Source: Rhodospirillaceae bacterium (lineage in GTDB: Bacteria > Pseudomonadota > Alphaproteobacteria > DSM-16000 > Inquilinaceae). From it: a stretch of DNA of 64,000 nucleotides. The DNA lies in contig JACKIG010000008.1 of NCBI GenBank assembly GCA_020638595.1, positions 1-64,000 on the forward strand, in the 5' to 3' direction. The notes beneath the pieces are model-generated. The model worked only from the letters and a program-made list of their open reading frames with translations. It was not told where the DNA came from and did no database searches. Positions 52,619 to 64,000 of this stretch are shown one piece after another. Position numbers and translations under genes: made by a program. The number at the start of each line of letters is the position of its first letter. The first letter of the stretch is position 1.

Positions 52619-54127
52619 TCACGTCTGCGCGACCAGCCGGTGCATCAGCGCCTGCGTCGCCGGATAGAGATCGCGGAAGATCCGATAGCGGGATTCGTAG
52701 AGCGCGACATTGGCCGGCTCCGGCGCGATCTCCGCGCCCGAGCGGGCCCACGCCCGGGCGACATCCGCTGTGTCCTGCCCGGTCAGCGCCTGCATCGCCA
52801 GCACCGCCGCCCCCCGTGCCGACGCATCGGAACGCGCGACCGGCCGCAGCGGGCGACCGAGGACGTCGGCCAGCACCCGCAGCCACAGCGCGCTGCGGGC
52901 ACCGCCGCCGGCCACGCGGATCCCCTCGCCCGAGCAGCCGATGGCGATGGCGACATCCACCAGGTCGCGCAGCGCGAAGCACACACCCTCGACCACGGCC
53001 CGGGCCAGGTGCCGCCGTTCATGGCGCCGGCTGAGGCCCAGCCAGCATCCGCGAGCCCGGGGGTCGTTGTGGGGCGACCGTTCCCCGGTCAGATAGGGCA
53101 GGAAGACCAGCCCCTCCGCCCCCGGCGGCGCGTCTTCGGCGGCATGGCAGACCGCCTCGAAGGGGTCCGCACCCACCATGCGTGCGGCCGACGTCTCCGG
53201 CATTCCGACGACGTCGCAATACCACTGGAAGGTTCCCCCGGCCGACTGTACGCCGGCGATCAGCTGCCATGTGCCGGGCATCGCGTGGCAGAAGGTGTGG
53301 AAGATGCGCTGCGGCTCGATGACGGCGCTGTCGATCTGCGACTGGACGACACCGGACGTTCCGATGTTCACCGACAGCATGCCCGGGGACACATCGCCGA
53401 TGCCGATGACCGCGGCCGCCTGGTCGCCCGCGCCGGCAACGATCGGCGTGCCTGCCTTCAACCCGGTCGCCAGGGCGCCCTCGCGATCGACATGCCCGAC
53501 CACTTCCGTCGATTCATGGGCGTGGGGCAGCCATTCCAACGGAATGCCCAGCGCGTCGGTCGTTTGCCGCGACCATGTCCTGGCCCCCACGTCGAACAGC
53601 CCGGTTCCGGAGGCATCGGTGACATCGGTGGCCAGCCGTCCGGACAGCCGGAAGCGGACGAAGTCCTTTGGCAGCAGTACCGCGGCGATGCGGGCATAGA
53701 CGTCGGGCAGGTTGCGGCGAACCCACAGGATCTTCGTCGACGTATAGGCGGTGCGCGGCGGGTTCAGGGTCCAGTCCGCGACGCGCCCGCCGGTCAGCCG
53801 CTCGATCTCGGCACATTCGTGCTCGGTACGCTGATCGTTCCACAGGATGGCCGGCGAAAGGACGGCCCCGGCGGCATCCAGAAAGACCGGCCCATGCATC
53901 TGTCCGGTCAGGCCGATGACGTCCGGTGCGGGACCACGGCTCAACAGGTCGCGGGCGACGCCGGCAAGCGCGGTCCACCAGATCTCGGGGTCCTGCTCGT
54001 ACCAACCCGGGCGGGGCAACCGGATATGCCACGGCCGGCTTGCCACGGCGATCGACCGCCCACCTTGGTCGACAAGAACTCCTTTGAGGCCAGACGTTCC
54101 AATGTCGAAACCGACGGCATGTGGCAT
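52619..54127 (-). CDS. xylB: Xylulokinase
   Basis: A 502-residue FGGY-family kinase that phosphorylates D-xylulose, the product of arabitol or xylitol oxidation. The phosphate-binding loop reads GFDIGTSGLKGVLVDQ, followed by WYEQDPEIWW, IGLTGQMHGPVFLD (the GQMHG signature of xylulokinases), ILWNDQRTEHE and KDFVRFRLSGRLATDVTDAS. The second domain has GAGDQAAAVIGIG, FLPYLTGERSPHNDPRARG and VAGGGARSALWLRVLADVL. It converges on mtlK and has its own promoter region. ATG 54127 fits the family; TTG 54145 would add six residues. No strong ribosome-binding site is visible. Confidence 0.93.
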   Translation of the reverse strand: MPHAVGFDIGTSGLKGVLVDQGGRSIAVASRPWHIRLPRPGWYEQDPEIWWTALAGVARDLLSRGPAPDVIGLTGQMHGPVFLDAAGAVLSPAILWNDQRTEHECAEIERLTGGRVADWTLNPPRTAYTSTKILWVRRNLPDVYARIAAVLLPKDFVRFRLSGRLATDVTDASGTGLFDVGARTWSRQTTDALGIPLEWLPHAHESTEVVGHVDREGALATGLKAGTPIVAGAGDQAAAVIGIGDVSPGMLSVNIGTSGVVQSQIDSAVIEPQRIFHTFCHAMPGTWQLIAGVQSAGGTFQWYCDVVGMPETSAARMVGADPFEAVCHAAEDAPPGAEGLVFLPYLTGERSPHNDPRARGCWLGLSRRHERRHLARAVVEGVCFALRDLVDVAIAIGCSGEGIRVAGGGARSALWLRVLADVLGRPLRPVARSDASARGAAVLAMQALTGQDTADVARAWARSGAEIAPEPANVALYESRYRIFRDLYPATQALMHRLVAQT

Positions 54128-54449
54128 GACGAGTCGGATCAGCAAGCAAGAGGTGGCGAACAGAACATGCGGCCCGCGTCAGGCATATGTCCCCATGGAT
54201 CCGGCCGGATACATCGATCCCGATGCCGGGCAAGCCACGACAGTTTGCCGGGATGACCATTCTATACCATGGTATGCCCTGCACCATAGGACCGCGCCCG
54301 GCACATCGTCGACGACGACCGGGCTGCCCGCAATACCGTCGCCCGGGCGGGTGACGCCGCAGTCAAGAATGATCATGTGGATCGTCCACGGCGAATAGGC
54401 GAAGCCGAGGCCGGCGGACGGTCTTTTCCCGGATCGCAGATAAGGGATT
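54128..54449. other. Intergenic region between xylB and tRNA-Lys with a perfect palindrome
   Basis: About 322 bases. The 12-bp perfect palindrome ATACCATGGTAT at 54264-54275 lies 137 bases upstream of the xylB start and is a candidate operator for a sugar regulator. No -35/-10 pair is clear. I see no protein-coding gene in this stretch. Confidence 0.45.
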
Positions 54450-54525
54450 TGGTGACCGCTCAGGGATTCGAACCCTGGACCTACTGATTAAAAGTCAGTT
54501 GCTCTACCGGCTGAGCTAAGCGGTC
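54450..54525 (-). tRNA. tRNA-Lys (anticodon TTT)
   Basis: Read on the minus strand, the acceptor arms are GACCGCT and AGCGGTC with discriminator A, and the CCA end is encoded at 54450-54452. The D arm is GCTCAGCCGGTAGAGC. The anticodon stem-loop CTGACTTTTAATCAG gives anticodon TTT (Lys). The T arm contains GGTTCGAATCC. All arms pair well, so the tRNA appears intact. It lies between xylB and coaD on the same strand as both. Confidence 0.96.
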
Positions 54526-54650
54526 ATCCTTGGTGTGCCAATGGATTGGGGAACGGGGCGGACCTTATGGCCGCGGGCGGTCCGGGTCAATATCGGCGGC
54601 GCGCAGCGATTGTCCAGGTCCGCAGGCGTTACCTCCGCAGCCCAGCCCGT

Positions 54651-55175
54651 CTATTCCGCCACGGCGGAGTCCTCTGTCACCGCGAAGCGACCTTTCAGGC
54701 GCAGCGCCACGCGGGGGCTGACGAAATGGGTGATGTCGCCGCCCAGGCGTCCCACTTCCTTGACGAAGCGGCTGGAAATGAACTGGTTGCGGTCCGACGC
54801 CATTAGGAACACCGTCTCGATATGCGGGTTCAGCTTGGCGTTCATGCCGGCCATCTGGAATTCGTATTCGAAATCCGAGACGGCGCGCAGGCCGCGGATG
54901 ATCATGGTCGCCCCCAGCGTCTGGGCGAAATGCATCAGCAGCACGTCGAAGGCCCTGACCTCGATGTCGAAGCCGCGCTGGATCATCACGCCGATCTCGT
55001 TGCGCACCAGTTCCACCCGCTCCGCCGCGCTGAACAGCGGACCCTTGCCGGCGTTGTAGGCGACCCCGATGATCAGTTTGTCCACCAGCGGGGCGGCCCG
55101 CTGGATGATGTCGAAATGACCGTTGGTGATCGGATCGAAGGTGCCCGGATAGAGGCCGATACGCTCCTTCGGCAT
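54651..55175 (-). CDS. coaD: Phosphopantetheine adenylyltransferase
   Basis: A 174-residue enzyme of coenzyme A synthesis that transfers AMP from ATP to 4'-phosphopantetheine. The N-terminal signature is IGLYPGTFDPITNGHFDII, with T/HxGH-type residues for ATP binding. Further family segments are NAGKGPLFSAAERVELV, TMIIRGLRAVSDFEYEFQMA and the second ATP motif FISSRFVKEVGRLGGDI. Length is typical. ATG 55175 was chosen; the open frame extends about 29 residues further but without family similarity. It is 43 bases downstream of gyrA on the same strand. Confidence 0.95.
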   Translation of the reverse strand: MPKERIGLYPGTFDPITNGHFDIIQRAAPLVDKLIIGVAYNAGKGPLFSAAERVELVRNEIGVMIQRGFDIEVRAFDVLLMHFAQTLGATMIIRGLRAVSDFEYEFQMAGMNAKLNPHIETVFLMASDRNQFISSRFVKEVGRLGGDITHFVSPRVALRLKGRFAVTEDSAVAE

Positions 55176-55218
55176 GCCCGTCTCTCTCCCCCTCGCCGCC
55201 AGGGCGACGATCCGTGGA

Positions 55219-57942
55219 TCATTCTGCTGTGATTGTGGTGCTGGTGGTGTCGTCTTCGTCATCGCCGTCGTCCGGCACCGCGGCGACGGAGACGACCCGT
55301 TCGTCTTCCGCCACGCGGAATACGGTCACACCCTGGGTCTTGCGCGCGGCGATGCGCACGCCGCTGACCGGGCAGCGCATCAGCTGGCCCGCATCCGTGA
55401 CCAGGATGATCTGTTGGTTGTGCGCCACGGGGAAGCAGGCGGCGATGGCCTGGTTGCGGCCGCCCATATCCATCGCCCAGATGCCCTTGCCGCCGCGTCC
55501 GGTGACGCGATAGCCGTAGGTTGAGCTGCGCTTGCCGTACCCCGCCTCGCTGATGGTCAGGACGAATTCCTCCTCCGCCTCCATCTCGGCGAAGCGTTCC
55601 GGCGAAAGGGAGATCTCGGGGCTGTCGACCTCGTCCTCGCCGTCGGTCTCCTCCCCCTCGGCCTGCCGGCGCTCGTTCGCCAGCTTCAGATAGGCCCGGC
55701 GTTCCTCCGCCGTATACGATGCGTGGCCGAGGATGGAGATGGAGATCACCTCGTCGCCGCGCATCAGCCGGATGCCGCGAACGCCGGTGGAGGTACGGCC
55801 GCTGAAGATGCGGACATCGTCCACCGCGAACCGAATGCACATGCCAAGCCTGGTGGCCAGCAGGATGTCCTGGTCTTCCGAACAGACGCGCGCACCGATC
55901 AGCCGGTCGCCGTCGTCCAGCTTCATGGCGATCTTGCCGTTGCGGTTGATGCTGATGAAATCCGACAGCCGGTTGCGGCGCACATTGCCGGTGGCCGTCC
56001 CGAGCATGACGAAGTGGGATTCCCAGGTGCTCTCGTCTTCCGGCAGCGGCATCACCGCGCTGATATTCTCCCCCGGCTCCAGCGGCAGCAGGTTGACCAG
56101 CGCCTTGCCGCGCGATGTCGGCGTGCCGACGGGCAGGCGGTAGACCTTCAGCTTGTAGACCTGGCCGCGGCTGGAGAAGAACAGCATCGGCGTATGCGTG
56201 CTGGCGATGAACAGGTCCTGGACGAAGTCCTCTTCCTTCATCGTCATGCCGGAGCGGCCCTTGCCGCCGTGGCGCTGCGAGCGGTAGGTCGACAGCGGCA
56301 CTCGCTTGATGTAGCCGGCGTTGCTGACCGTCACCACCATGTCTTCGCGCTGGATCAGGTCTTCGATGTCGGTGTCGGCCGCGCTGTCCTCGATGGTGCT
56401 GCGACGCGGCGTCGCGAACTGTTCCTTCATCTCCACCAGTTCCTGGCGCAGCAGCGCCAGAAGGCGGGGACGATCGCTGAGGATGGCCAGGAAGCCCCTG
56501 ATCTTCTCGACGATCTCCGACAGCTCGGCGGAGATCCTCTCCCGCTCCAGCCCGGTCAGGCGGTGCAGGCGCAGGTCCAGGATGGCGCGCGCCTGCACCT
56601 CCGACAGGCGATAGGTGCCATCGGCCGCAACCGACTGGCCGGGGTCGTCGATCAGCGCCACCAGCGGTTCGATGTCCGCCGCGGGCCATGCGCGTGCCAT
56701 CAGCCCGGCACGCGCCGCCTGCGGGTCGGGCGCGGCGCGGATCAGGGCGATGACCTCGTCGATATTGGCGACGGCGACGGCAAGCCCGACCAGGATATGC
56801 GCCCGTTCGCGCGCGCGGCCGAGCTCGTAGATCGTGCGCCGGGTGATCACCTCCTCGCGGAAATGCAGGAACGCGTCGATGATCCCGCGCAGGGTCAGCA
56901 GGCGCGGCTGGCCGCCATCCAGCGCCAGCATGTTGGCGCCGAACGAGGTCTGCAGCGGCGTGAAGTGGAACAGCTGGTTCAGCACGATCTCGGCACTGGC
57001 GTCGCGCTTCAGTTCGATCACCACGCGCACGCCGTCGCGGTCGCTCTCGTCGCGCAGATCCGAGATGCCCTCGATGCTCTTGTCATGCACCAGTTCGGCG
57101 ATGCGTTCGATCAGCTTCGCCTTGTTGACCTGGTACGGCAGCTCGGTCGCGACGATCGCCTCGCGGTCCTTGCGCAGCGTCTCCACATGGGTGCGCGCAC
57201 GCATCAGGATGCTGCCGCGTCCCTCGCGATAGGCGCTGACGATCCCTGCCCGGCCGAGGATGATGCCACCGGTCGGGAAATCCGGCCCCGGCACGAGTTC
57301 CAGCAGCTCCTCGAAGCCGATCTCGGGGTCGTCGATGACCGCGCAGCAGGCGTCGATCACTTCGCCCAGGTTGTGGGTCGGGATGTTGGTGGCCATGCCG
57401 ACGGCGATGCCGCCGGCGCCATTGACCAGCAGGTTGGGAAAGCGCGCCGGCAGCACCACCGGCTCACGCAGGCTTTCGTCGTAGTTGGGCTGGAAGTCGA
57501 CGGTATCGCGGTCGATGTCGTCCAGCATCGCCTCGGCCGCCTTGGCCAGGCGCGCCTCGGTATAGCGCATGGCCGCCGGCGGGTCGCCGTCCATGGACCC
57601 GAAATTGCCCTGCCCGTCGATCAGCATCAGGCGCATGGAGAAGTTCTGCGCCATCCGCACCATGGCATCGTAGATGGCGGCGTCGCCATGGGGGTGGTAC
57701 TGGCCCATGACGTCGCCGACGATGCGGGCGGACTTGCGGTACGGCTTGGTGCTGTCGAAGCCGTTCTGCTTCATGGCGAAGAGAATGCGCCGGTGTACCG
57801 GCTTCAGGCCGTCGCGCACGTCGGGCAGCGCCCGTGCCACGATCACGCTCATGGCGTAATCGAGGTAGGAGCGTCGCATCTCCTCTTCGATGGTCACCGG
57901 ACGAATGTCGAAATCCGGCGGCAGGGGCGGAGTGTCACTCAC
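55219..57942 (-). CDS. gyrA: DNA gyrase subunit A
   Basis: A 907-residue type II topoisomerase subunit that cuts and rejoins DNA. The N-terminal breakage-reunion domain has RSYLDYAMSVIVARALPDVR, the QRDR segment VGDVMGQYHPHGDAAIYDAM and the catalytic Tyr at about 122 in MRYTEARL. Residue 88 (E. coli Ser83) is Ala, while Asp92 (E. coli Asp87) is retained. The C-terminal pinwheel domain includes the GyrA box QRHGGKG and repeated blade motifs (GRGGKGI in the last third). An acidic Glu/Asp-rich insert lies around 755-785, and the tail is acidic and Thr-rich. The start ATG 57942 is standard. Confidence 0.97.
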   Translation of the reverse strand: MSDTPPLPPDFDIRPVTIEEEMRRSYLDYAMSVIVARALPDVRDGLKPVHRRILFAMKQNGFDSTKPYRKSARIVGDVMGQYHPHGDAAIYDAMVRMAQNFSMRLMLIDGQGNFGSMDGDPPAAMRYTEARLAKAAEAMLDDIDRDTVDFQPNYDESLREPVVLPARFPNLLVNGAGGIAVGMATNIPTHNLGEVIDACCAVIDDPEIGFEELLELVPGPDFPTGGIILGRAGIVSAYREGRGSILMRARTHVETLRKDREAIVATELPYQVNKAKLIERIAELVHDKSIEGISDLRDESDRDGVRVVIELKRDASAEIVLNQLFHFTPLQTSFGANMLALDGGQPRLLTLRGIIDAFLHFREEVITRRTIYELGRARERAHILVGLAVAVANIDEVIALIRAAPDPQAARAGLMARAWPAADIEPLVALIDDPGQSVAADGTYRLSEVQARAILDLRLHRLTGLERERISAELSEIVEKIRGFLAILSDRPRLLALLRQELVEMKEQFATPRRSTIEDSAADTDIEDLIQREDMVVTVSNAGYIKRVPLSTYRSQRHGGKGRSGMTMKEEDFVQDLFIASTHTPMLFFSSRGQVYKLKVYRLPVGTPTSRGKALVNLLPLEPGENISAVMPLPEDESTWESHFVMLGTATGNVRRNRLSDFISINRNGKIAMKLDDGDRLIGARVCSEDQDILLATRLGMCIRFAVDDVRIFSGRTSTGVRGIRLMRGDEVISISILGHASYTAEERRAYLKLANERRQAEGEETDGEDEVDSPEISLSPERFAEMEAEEEFVLTISEAGYGKRSSTYGYRVTGRGGKGIWAMDMGGRNQAIAACFPVAHNQQIILVTDAGQLMRCPVSGVRIAARKTQGVTVFRVAEDERVVSVAAVPDDGDDEDDTTSTTITAE

Positions 57943-58026
57943 CGGTTTGATCTGGCCCGCACTGTCGGAAATCCTTGCGCCGGGGCGCCGCGGCCACGCC
58001 CCTGTCGCAAATCTGCCGTGAAACTA

Positions 58027-59439
58027 TCATGTCCCGCAGGTGCGAACAATGGCAGGCTCGCGGCCCATCGTACGGGCATCGCGCCGCGCCAGCACGTGAA
58101 ATCGGGCCGACAGCAGACCAAGCGAAACGACGCTGGCCACCAGCATGCCTTCGATCAGCCCGCGCGCCCCCCGTTCCAGCGGCAACGCCAGCCACCAGCA
58201 CAGCGGGATCATCACCAGGATATAGGATACGAAGTGCAGCGCCGTCGGCACGACGTTGTCGGACCGGCCGCGCAGTGCCGTCGCCATCAGCCCCTGCCCG
58301 CCGTCGAAGGCCAGCAGGAAGGCCGACAGCACGACCAGGCCCGTCGCCGTCGCCGCCACGGCGGGATCTTCGGTGTACACCGCGACCACCGCATCGGGAA
58401 AGACGAGCAGGACAATGCCGCAGGCGACCATCGCGACGGTGTTCACGCCGAGTCCCGTCCAGCCGGCCAGCGCCATGTCCGCCCAGTCGCGGCGGCCATG
58501 GGCAATCCCGACGCGAACCGCCGTCGCCACGCCGAAGCCGATCGCCACCATGAACATGATCGAGATGACATTGAGCGCGATGGAATAGGCCGCCAGCGCC
58601 TGTTCGCCCAGCCAGCCGGCGAACATGGCGACGGTGGTGAACGCCCCGACTTCGATCCCGTGGCTGACGCCCGCGGCATAGCCGATGCGGCGCTGGTCGG
58701 CCCAGGCACGCCACCGCAGCCCCGGCCACACCCGCACCGCGAACCGGTCGCGATCGCGCATGTGCAGCACATACGTCACCAGCGCGACGCCGAGGAACAG
58801 CCGCACCGTCGTCGTCGTCCAGGCCGATCCCTCGGCCCCCAGTTCCGGCAATCCCCATTTGCCGTAGACCAGCAGCCAGTCCAGCAGCACGTTGATCACG
58901 TTAGCCGCGATCATCATTACCATCCCCGCCATCGGCCGCTTGATCCCTTCCAGGAAGAAGCTGGTGGCGGTGAAGACCAGTCCGAACGGCAGGCCGAGGC
59001 CGACGATCCACATGATCCGGCCGCCGGCCGCCGCCATTTCCGGCGTCTGGCCGAACAGCAGCAGCAACGGCTCCCCGAACAGGCTGACGACGGTGCAGAC
59101 GCTGCCGAGGATCAGCGTGTAGGGCAGCGACCAGCGCCAGACCCGTCCGCAGGCCGCCCATTCCTCGCGCCCGAAAGCCTGGGACGTCTTGGCGATGGTG
59201 CCGATCAGCAGGCCGATGACGACCACCAGGCACGTCATCGGGATCGTCAGGCCGATACTGAGATAGGCGAGGTCGTCGGTGTCGTAGCGTCCGACCATGA
59301 TCGTGTCGACCAGCGCCATGGTCAGCAGGCCGATGCGCGCGACCACGACCGGCAGCGCCAGCCGCAGCAGCTCGCCGACATGCCGCCGGACACGGGCGAC
59401 AAGCCAGCTCTCGCCCTTGCGGACGGGAACGTCGTACAT
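58027..59439 (-). CDS. MATE-family efflux transporter
   Basis: A 470-residue inner-membrane protein with 12 predicted helices in two similar halves. The first half starts LLRLALPVVVARIGLLTMAL and the family motif VDTIMVGRYDTDDLAYLSI; the second has AGVSHGIEVGAFTTVAMFAG and FMVAIGFGVATAVRVGIAHG. These are typical of multidrug and toxin extrusion (NorM-like) proteins exchanging Na+ or H+ for cationic compounds. The substrate is unknown. It lies 84 bases downstream of a gap between ssb and gyrA, all on the minus strand. ATG 59439 gives a short polar N-terminus, as usual. Confidence 0.9.
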   Translation of the reverse strand: MYDVPVRKGESWLVARVRRHVGELLRLALPVVVARIGLLTMALVDTIMVGRYDTDDLAYLSIGLTIPMTCLVVVIGLLIGTIAKTSQAFGREEWAACGRVWRWSLPYTLILGSVCTVVSLFGEPLLLLFGQTPEMAAAGGRIMWIVGLGLPFGLVFTATSFFLEGIKRPMAGMVMMIAANVINVLLDWLLVYGKWGLPELGAEGSAWTTTTVRLFLGVALVTYVLHMRDRDRFAVRVWPGLRWRAWADQRRIGYAAGVSHGIEVGAFTTVAMFAGWLGEQALAAYSIALNVISIMFMVAIGFGVATAVRVGIAHGRRDWADMALAGWTGLGVNTVAMVACGIVLLVFPDAVVAVYTEDPAVAATATGLVVLSAFLLAFDGGQGLMATALRGRSDNVVPTALHFVSYILVMIPLCWWLALPLERGARGLIEGMLVASVVSLGLLSARFHVLARRDARTMGREPAIVRTCGT

Positions 59440-59541
59440 GATCGTGCCTCAAGGTTGGCCGCAACCGCGTCGATGTGACGCTGGAGGCGGTATGCCGCCC
59501 GGCCCCGCGTCGGCCGACGCCGGGGCAGCGGAGCGGGTCAC

Positions 59542-60036
59542 TCAGAAGGGGATTTCATCGTCCATGTCGCCCATGGGCGGCGCCCCGCTACGGCCGTTGT
59601 CGCCGTAGCCGGACTGCTGCGGAGCCCCATAGCCGCCGCCGTATCCCGGGTCGCCCACTTCGCCGCGACCGCCGTCGGCGTCCGCACGACTGTCCAGCAT
59701 GGTCAGCTCGCCCTTGTAGGGCCGCAGCACGACCTCGGTCGTATAGCGCTCCTGCCCCGACTGGTCCTGCCATTTGCGGGTCTCGAGCTGGCCTTCGAGA
59801 TAGACCTTCGATCCCTTGCGCAAATACCGCTCGGCCACATTGACCAGGGGCTCGCTGAAGATGGCGACGCGGTGCCATTCCGTCTTGTCGCGCTTCTCGC
59901 CCGAATTGCGGTCGGTCCACCGCTCACTGGTTGCCACGGTCAGGTTGGCGACCCGGCCGCCACTGGGGAACGACCGGATCTCAGGATCCCGCCCCAGATT
60001 GCCGATCAGGATGACCTTGTTGACGCTGCCCGCCAT
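59542..60036 (-). CDS. ssb: Single-stranded DNA-binding protein
   Basis: A 164-residue homotetramer-forming OB-fold protein that coats single-stranded DNA in replication and repair. The core is VNKVILIGNLGRDPEIRSFP, then VANLTVATSERWTD, DKTEWHRVAIFSEPLVNVAE and the segment YLRKGSKVYLEGQLETRKWQ. A Gly/Gln/Tyr-rich linker follows (about residues 112-155), and the chain ends with MDDEIPF, the conserved protein-interaction tip. ATG 60036 is preferred; a frame extension to 60048 adds four residues. It is close to uvrA, as in many Alphaproteobacteria, although here a GST gene lies between them. Confidence 0.96.
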   Translation of the reverse strand: MAGSVNKVILIGNLGRDPEIRSFPSGGRVANLTVATSERWTDRNSGEKRDKTEWHRVAIFSEPLVNVAERYLRKGSKVYLEGQLETRKWQDQSGQERYTTEVVLRPYKGELTMLDSRADADGGRGEVGDPGYGGGYGAPQQSGYGDNGRSGAPPMGDMDDEIPF

Positions 60037-60148
60037 GACGAACCCCACTCACTCCTTGCGCCGGCACCGGCGGCGCATTGGCCACAGCTTAGCGGTCCGC
60101 CATGTCCCCGCACAAGCGCTGGGCGCCACCCGGGGGGTTGCGGCGCGC

Positions 60149-60796
60149 TCATCCCTTCGGTCCCGGCGGCGGGGGTGGAAGCGTGTCGATCGCGCTCTGC
60201 CGTGCGGCGATGCCGTCGAACCACGCGCTGAGCCCGGGCAGCGAGGCCAGGTGGCTGGCGCTTTCCGGCGTCCGGCGGAGATAGTGGAGGATCGGCAGCA
60301 GAAAGAAATCCGCCAGCGTCGGCGTGTCGCCGCCCACCAGCGTGGGGCTGCCCGGCGGCAGCAGTCGTTCGAAGGTCAACAGCGTCGCTTGCATCTTCGG
60401 CACCGCCGCATCGATGGCGCTGCGATCGGGCTCCGTGCCGCGCATCGTCGCAAACAGATAGAGGAACAAATAGTCGCGCACCAATGCCGTGTAGCCATAG
60501 TCACAGATGGCCCCGATCCATTGGGTCATCACCGCGCGATCGGCGGCCTCCGCCGGCTGGAGCGGCGGCCCCGCGAAGGCCTCGTCGACATAGCGGGTGA
60601 TGGCGAAGGTCTCGAACAGGTGCACGGGGCCATGGCGGAAGGCCGGCATCTTGCGGAAGGGATGCAGCGCGCCGTGAGCCTCGGACCCAAGCTCCACGGG
60701 CTCAAGCACATAGTCCACGCCCTTTTCCGCCAGGGCGAGCCGCGCCGTGCGGACATAGCTGCTGAACGCCATCCCGTAGAGCACCACATCGGCCAT
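60149..60796 (-). CDS. Glutathione S-transferase family protein
   Basis: A 215-residue GST-fold protein. The thioredoxin-like N-terminal domain starts VVLYGMAFSSYVRTARLALA, with Ser in the SSYV position as the possible catalytic residue, KMPAFRHGPVHLFETFAIT (cis-Pro and the glutathione-binding E-T/S motif) and TRYVDEAF. The helical C-terminal domain has LVGGDTPTLADFFLLPIL, which carries the N-capping box motif of GSTs. It probably detoxifies electrophiles or acts as an isomerase; the substrate is unknown. ATG 60796 has GGGGG upstream. It is divergent from uvrA. Confidence 0.87.
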   Translation of the reverse strand: MADVVLYGMAFSSYVRTARLALAEKGVDYVLEPVELGSEAHGALHPFRKMPAFRHGPVHLFETFAITRYVDEAFAGPPLQPAEAADRAVMTQWIGAICDYGYTALVRDYLFLYLFATMRGTEPDRSAIDAAVPKMQATLLTFERLLPPGSPTLVGGDTPTLADFFLLPILHYLRRTPESASHLASLPGLSAWFDGIAARQSAIDTLPPPPPGPKG

Positions 60797-61055
60797 GACG
60801 ACCCCCATGCCATCCGGCTGCCGGCGGCAGCCCAAGACCCGCGAGTTGGCGCCGCCCGGCCCCGTCCGTCAAGCCGGCGAGTCGCCCGCGACGGCCGCGG
60901 CCGCGTTGCCATGGCCGCAGGGGATCGGCGTGGACCGGCCGTCGGCACTGGGTTTGGACGCCATTCGTTCTTGACCCCTGTTCTCCGCGGCCGCTCGTGC
61001 TATGTCTGATGGCTCGGTTTCCCCGGATATGGATGTCAGAGGCGGCGGCACAGCG

Positions 61056-63917
<2,862 letters not shown>

Positions 63918-63948
63918 TCGCCGACCGCGGCGCCCGGATGTGCAAGAA

Positions 63949-63985
63949 GGCACCAGGCCGGGTCAGCCTGGTGCCTCCTTGCTCT
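63949..63985 (+). terminator. Hairpin terminator after uvrA
   Basis: The stem GGCACCAGGC (63949-63958) pairs perfectly with GCCTGGTGCC (63966-63975) around the loop CGGGTCA. The right arm is followed by TCCTTGCTCT, a weak T-rich tract. It begins 32 bases after the uvrA stop codon, a typical place for a Rho-independent terminator. Confidence 0.7.
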
Positions 63986-64000
63986 CCTCTTCCGACAGAT

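Noticed and set aside
55723..59478. 1251-codon plus-strand frame opposite gyrA and the MATE gene
   Set aside because: It is antisense to two certain genes and its composition (Arg/Asp/His/Gln repeats) is that of a reverse-frame shadow.
60967..60983. GTTC direct repeat upstream of uvrA as a LexA (SOS) box
   Set aside because: The spacing is nine bases (GTTC-N9-GTTC), whereas the alphaproteobacterial LexA box is GTTC-N7-GTTC.

Overview
The window is a GC-rich (roughly two-thirds G+C by eye) alphaproteobacterial chromosome segment. Gene content points to a Rhodospirillales-like organism: an FDH3-type formate dehydrogenase cluster with DUF3305/DUF3306/DUF6494 partners, a Smo-type polyol ABC operon with MtlK, and a CtrA-like box. 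This placement is inference from gene content. I see no insertion sequence, prophage, CRISPR array or rRNA.

Layout. (1) 1-2383, minus: a subtilase with Calx-beta repeats that runs off the left edge. (2) 2629-12120, minus: a compact five-gene operon with a large protein of unknown function, two paralogous deacetylase-like proteins, a SAM methyltransferase and a tandem GT4 glycosyltransferase. It looks like a cell-surface glycan assembly or modification system, and I can match it to no named pathway. (3) 12225-22146: a respiratory formate dehydrogenase region holding a polyferredoxin, DUF3305/DUF3306, a TorD-like chaperone, a Tat-target peptide, the alpha, beta and gamma subunits and two small proteins. 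(4) 22539-24928: a DNA-binding protein with a periplasmic-binding-protein-like domain, facing a tungstate-type ABC permease and ATPase. Metal supply to the formate dehydrogenase is the obvious link. (5) 25646-42077: an exopolysaccharide locus with galU, an ExoY-like priming transferase, manC, polymerase, GT4 and flippase on plus; pyruvyl transferase, two GT2 and one GT4 on minus; then a DUF707-like protein, a Wzz/BY-kinase and a HAD phosphatase. No outer-membrane Wza exporter is present. (6) 42717-54127: sorbitol/mannitol uptake and catabolism with a SorC-type regulator, smoEFGK, smoS, a HAD phosphatase, fructokinase, mtlK, and a convergent xylulokinase. (7) 54450-63917: housekeeping genes: tRNA-Lys, coaD, gyrA, a MATE transporter, ssb, a GST and uvrA.

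How the parts fit. In region 6 a polyol is imported, oxidised by SmoS or MtlK to a ketose and phosphorylated by the fructokinase or XylB. A near-ideal promoter with an overlapping palindrome before smoE is a likely control point. In region 5 UDP-glucose and GDP-mannose precursors feed a Wzx/Wzy-type polymer that is probably pyruvylated. Two copies of a roughly 110-bp double-hairpin repeat lie at 15894-16006 and 52476-52585, each downstream of a long operon.

The best candidate for an undescribed system is the 2629-12120 operon. All assignments come from reading motifs, without database searches.
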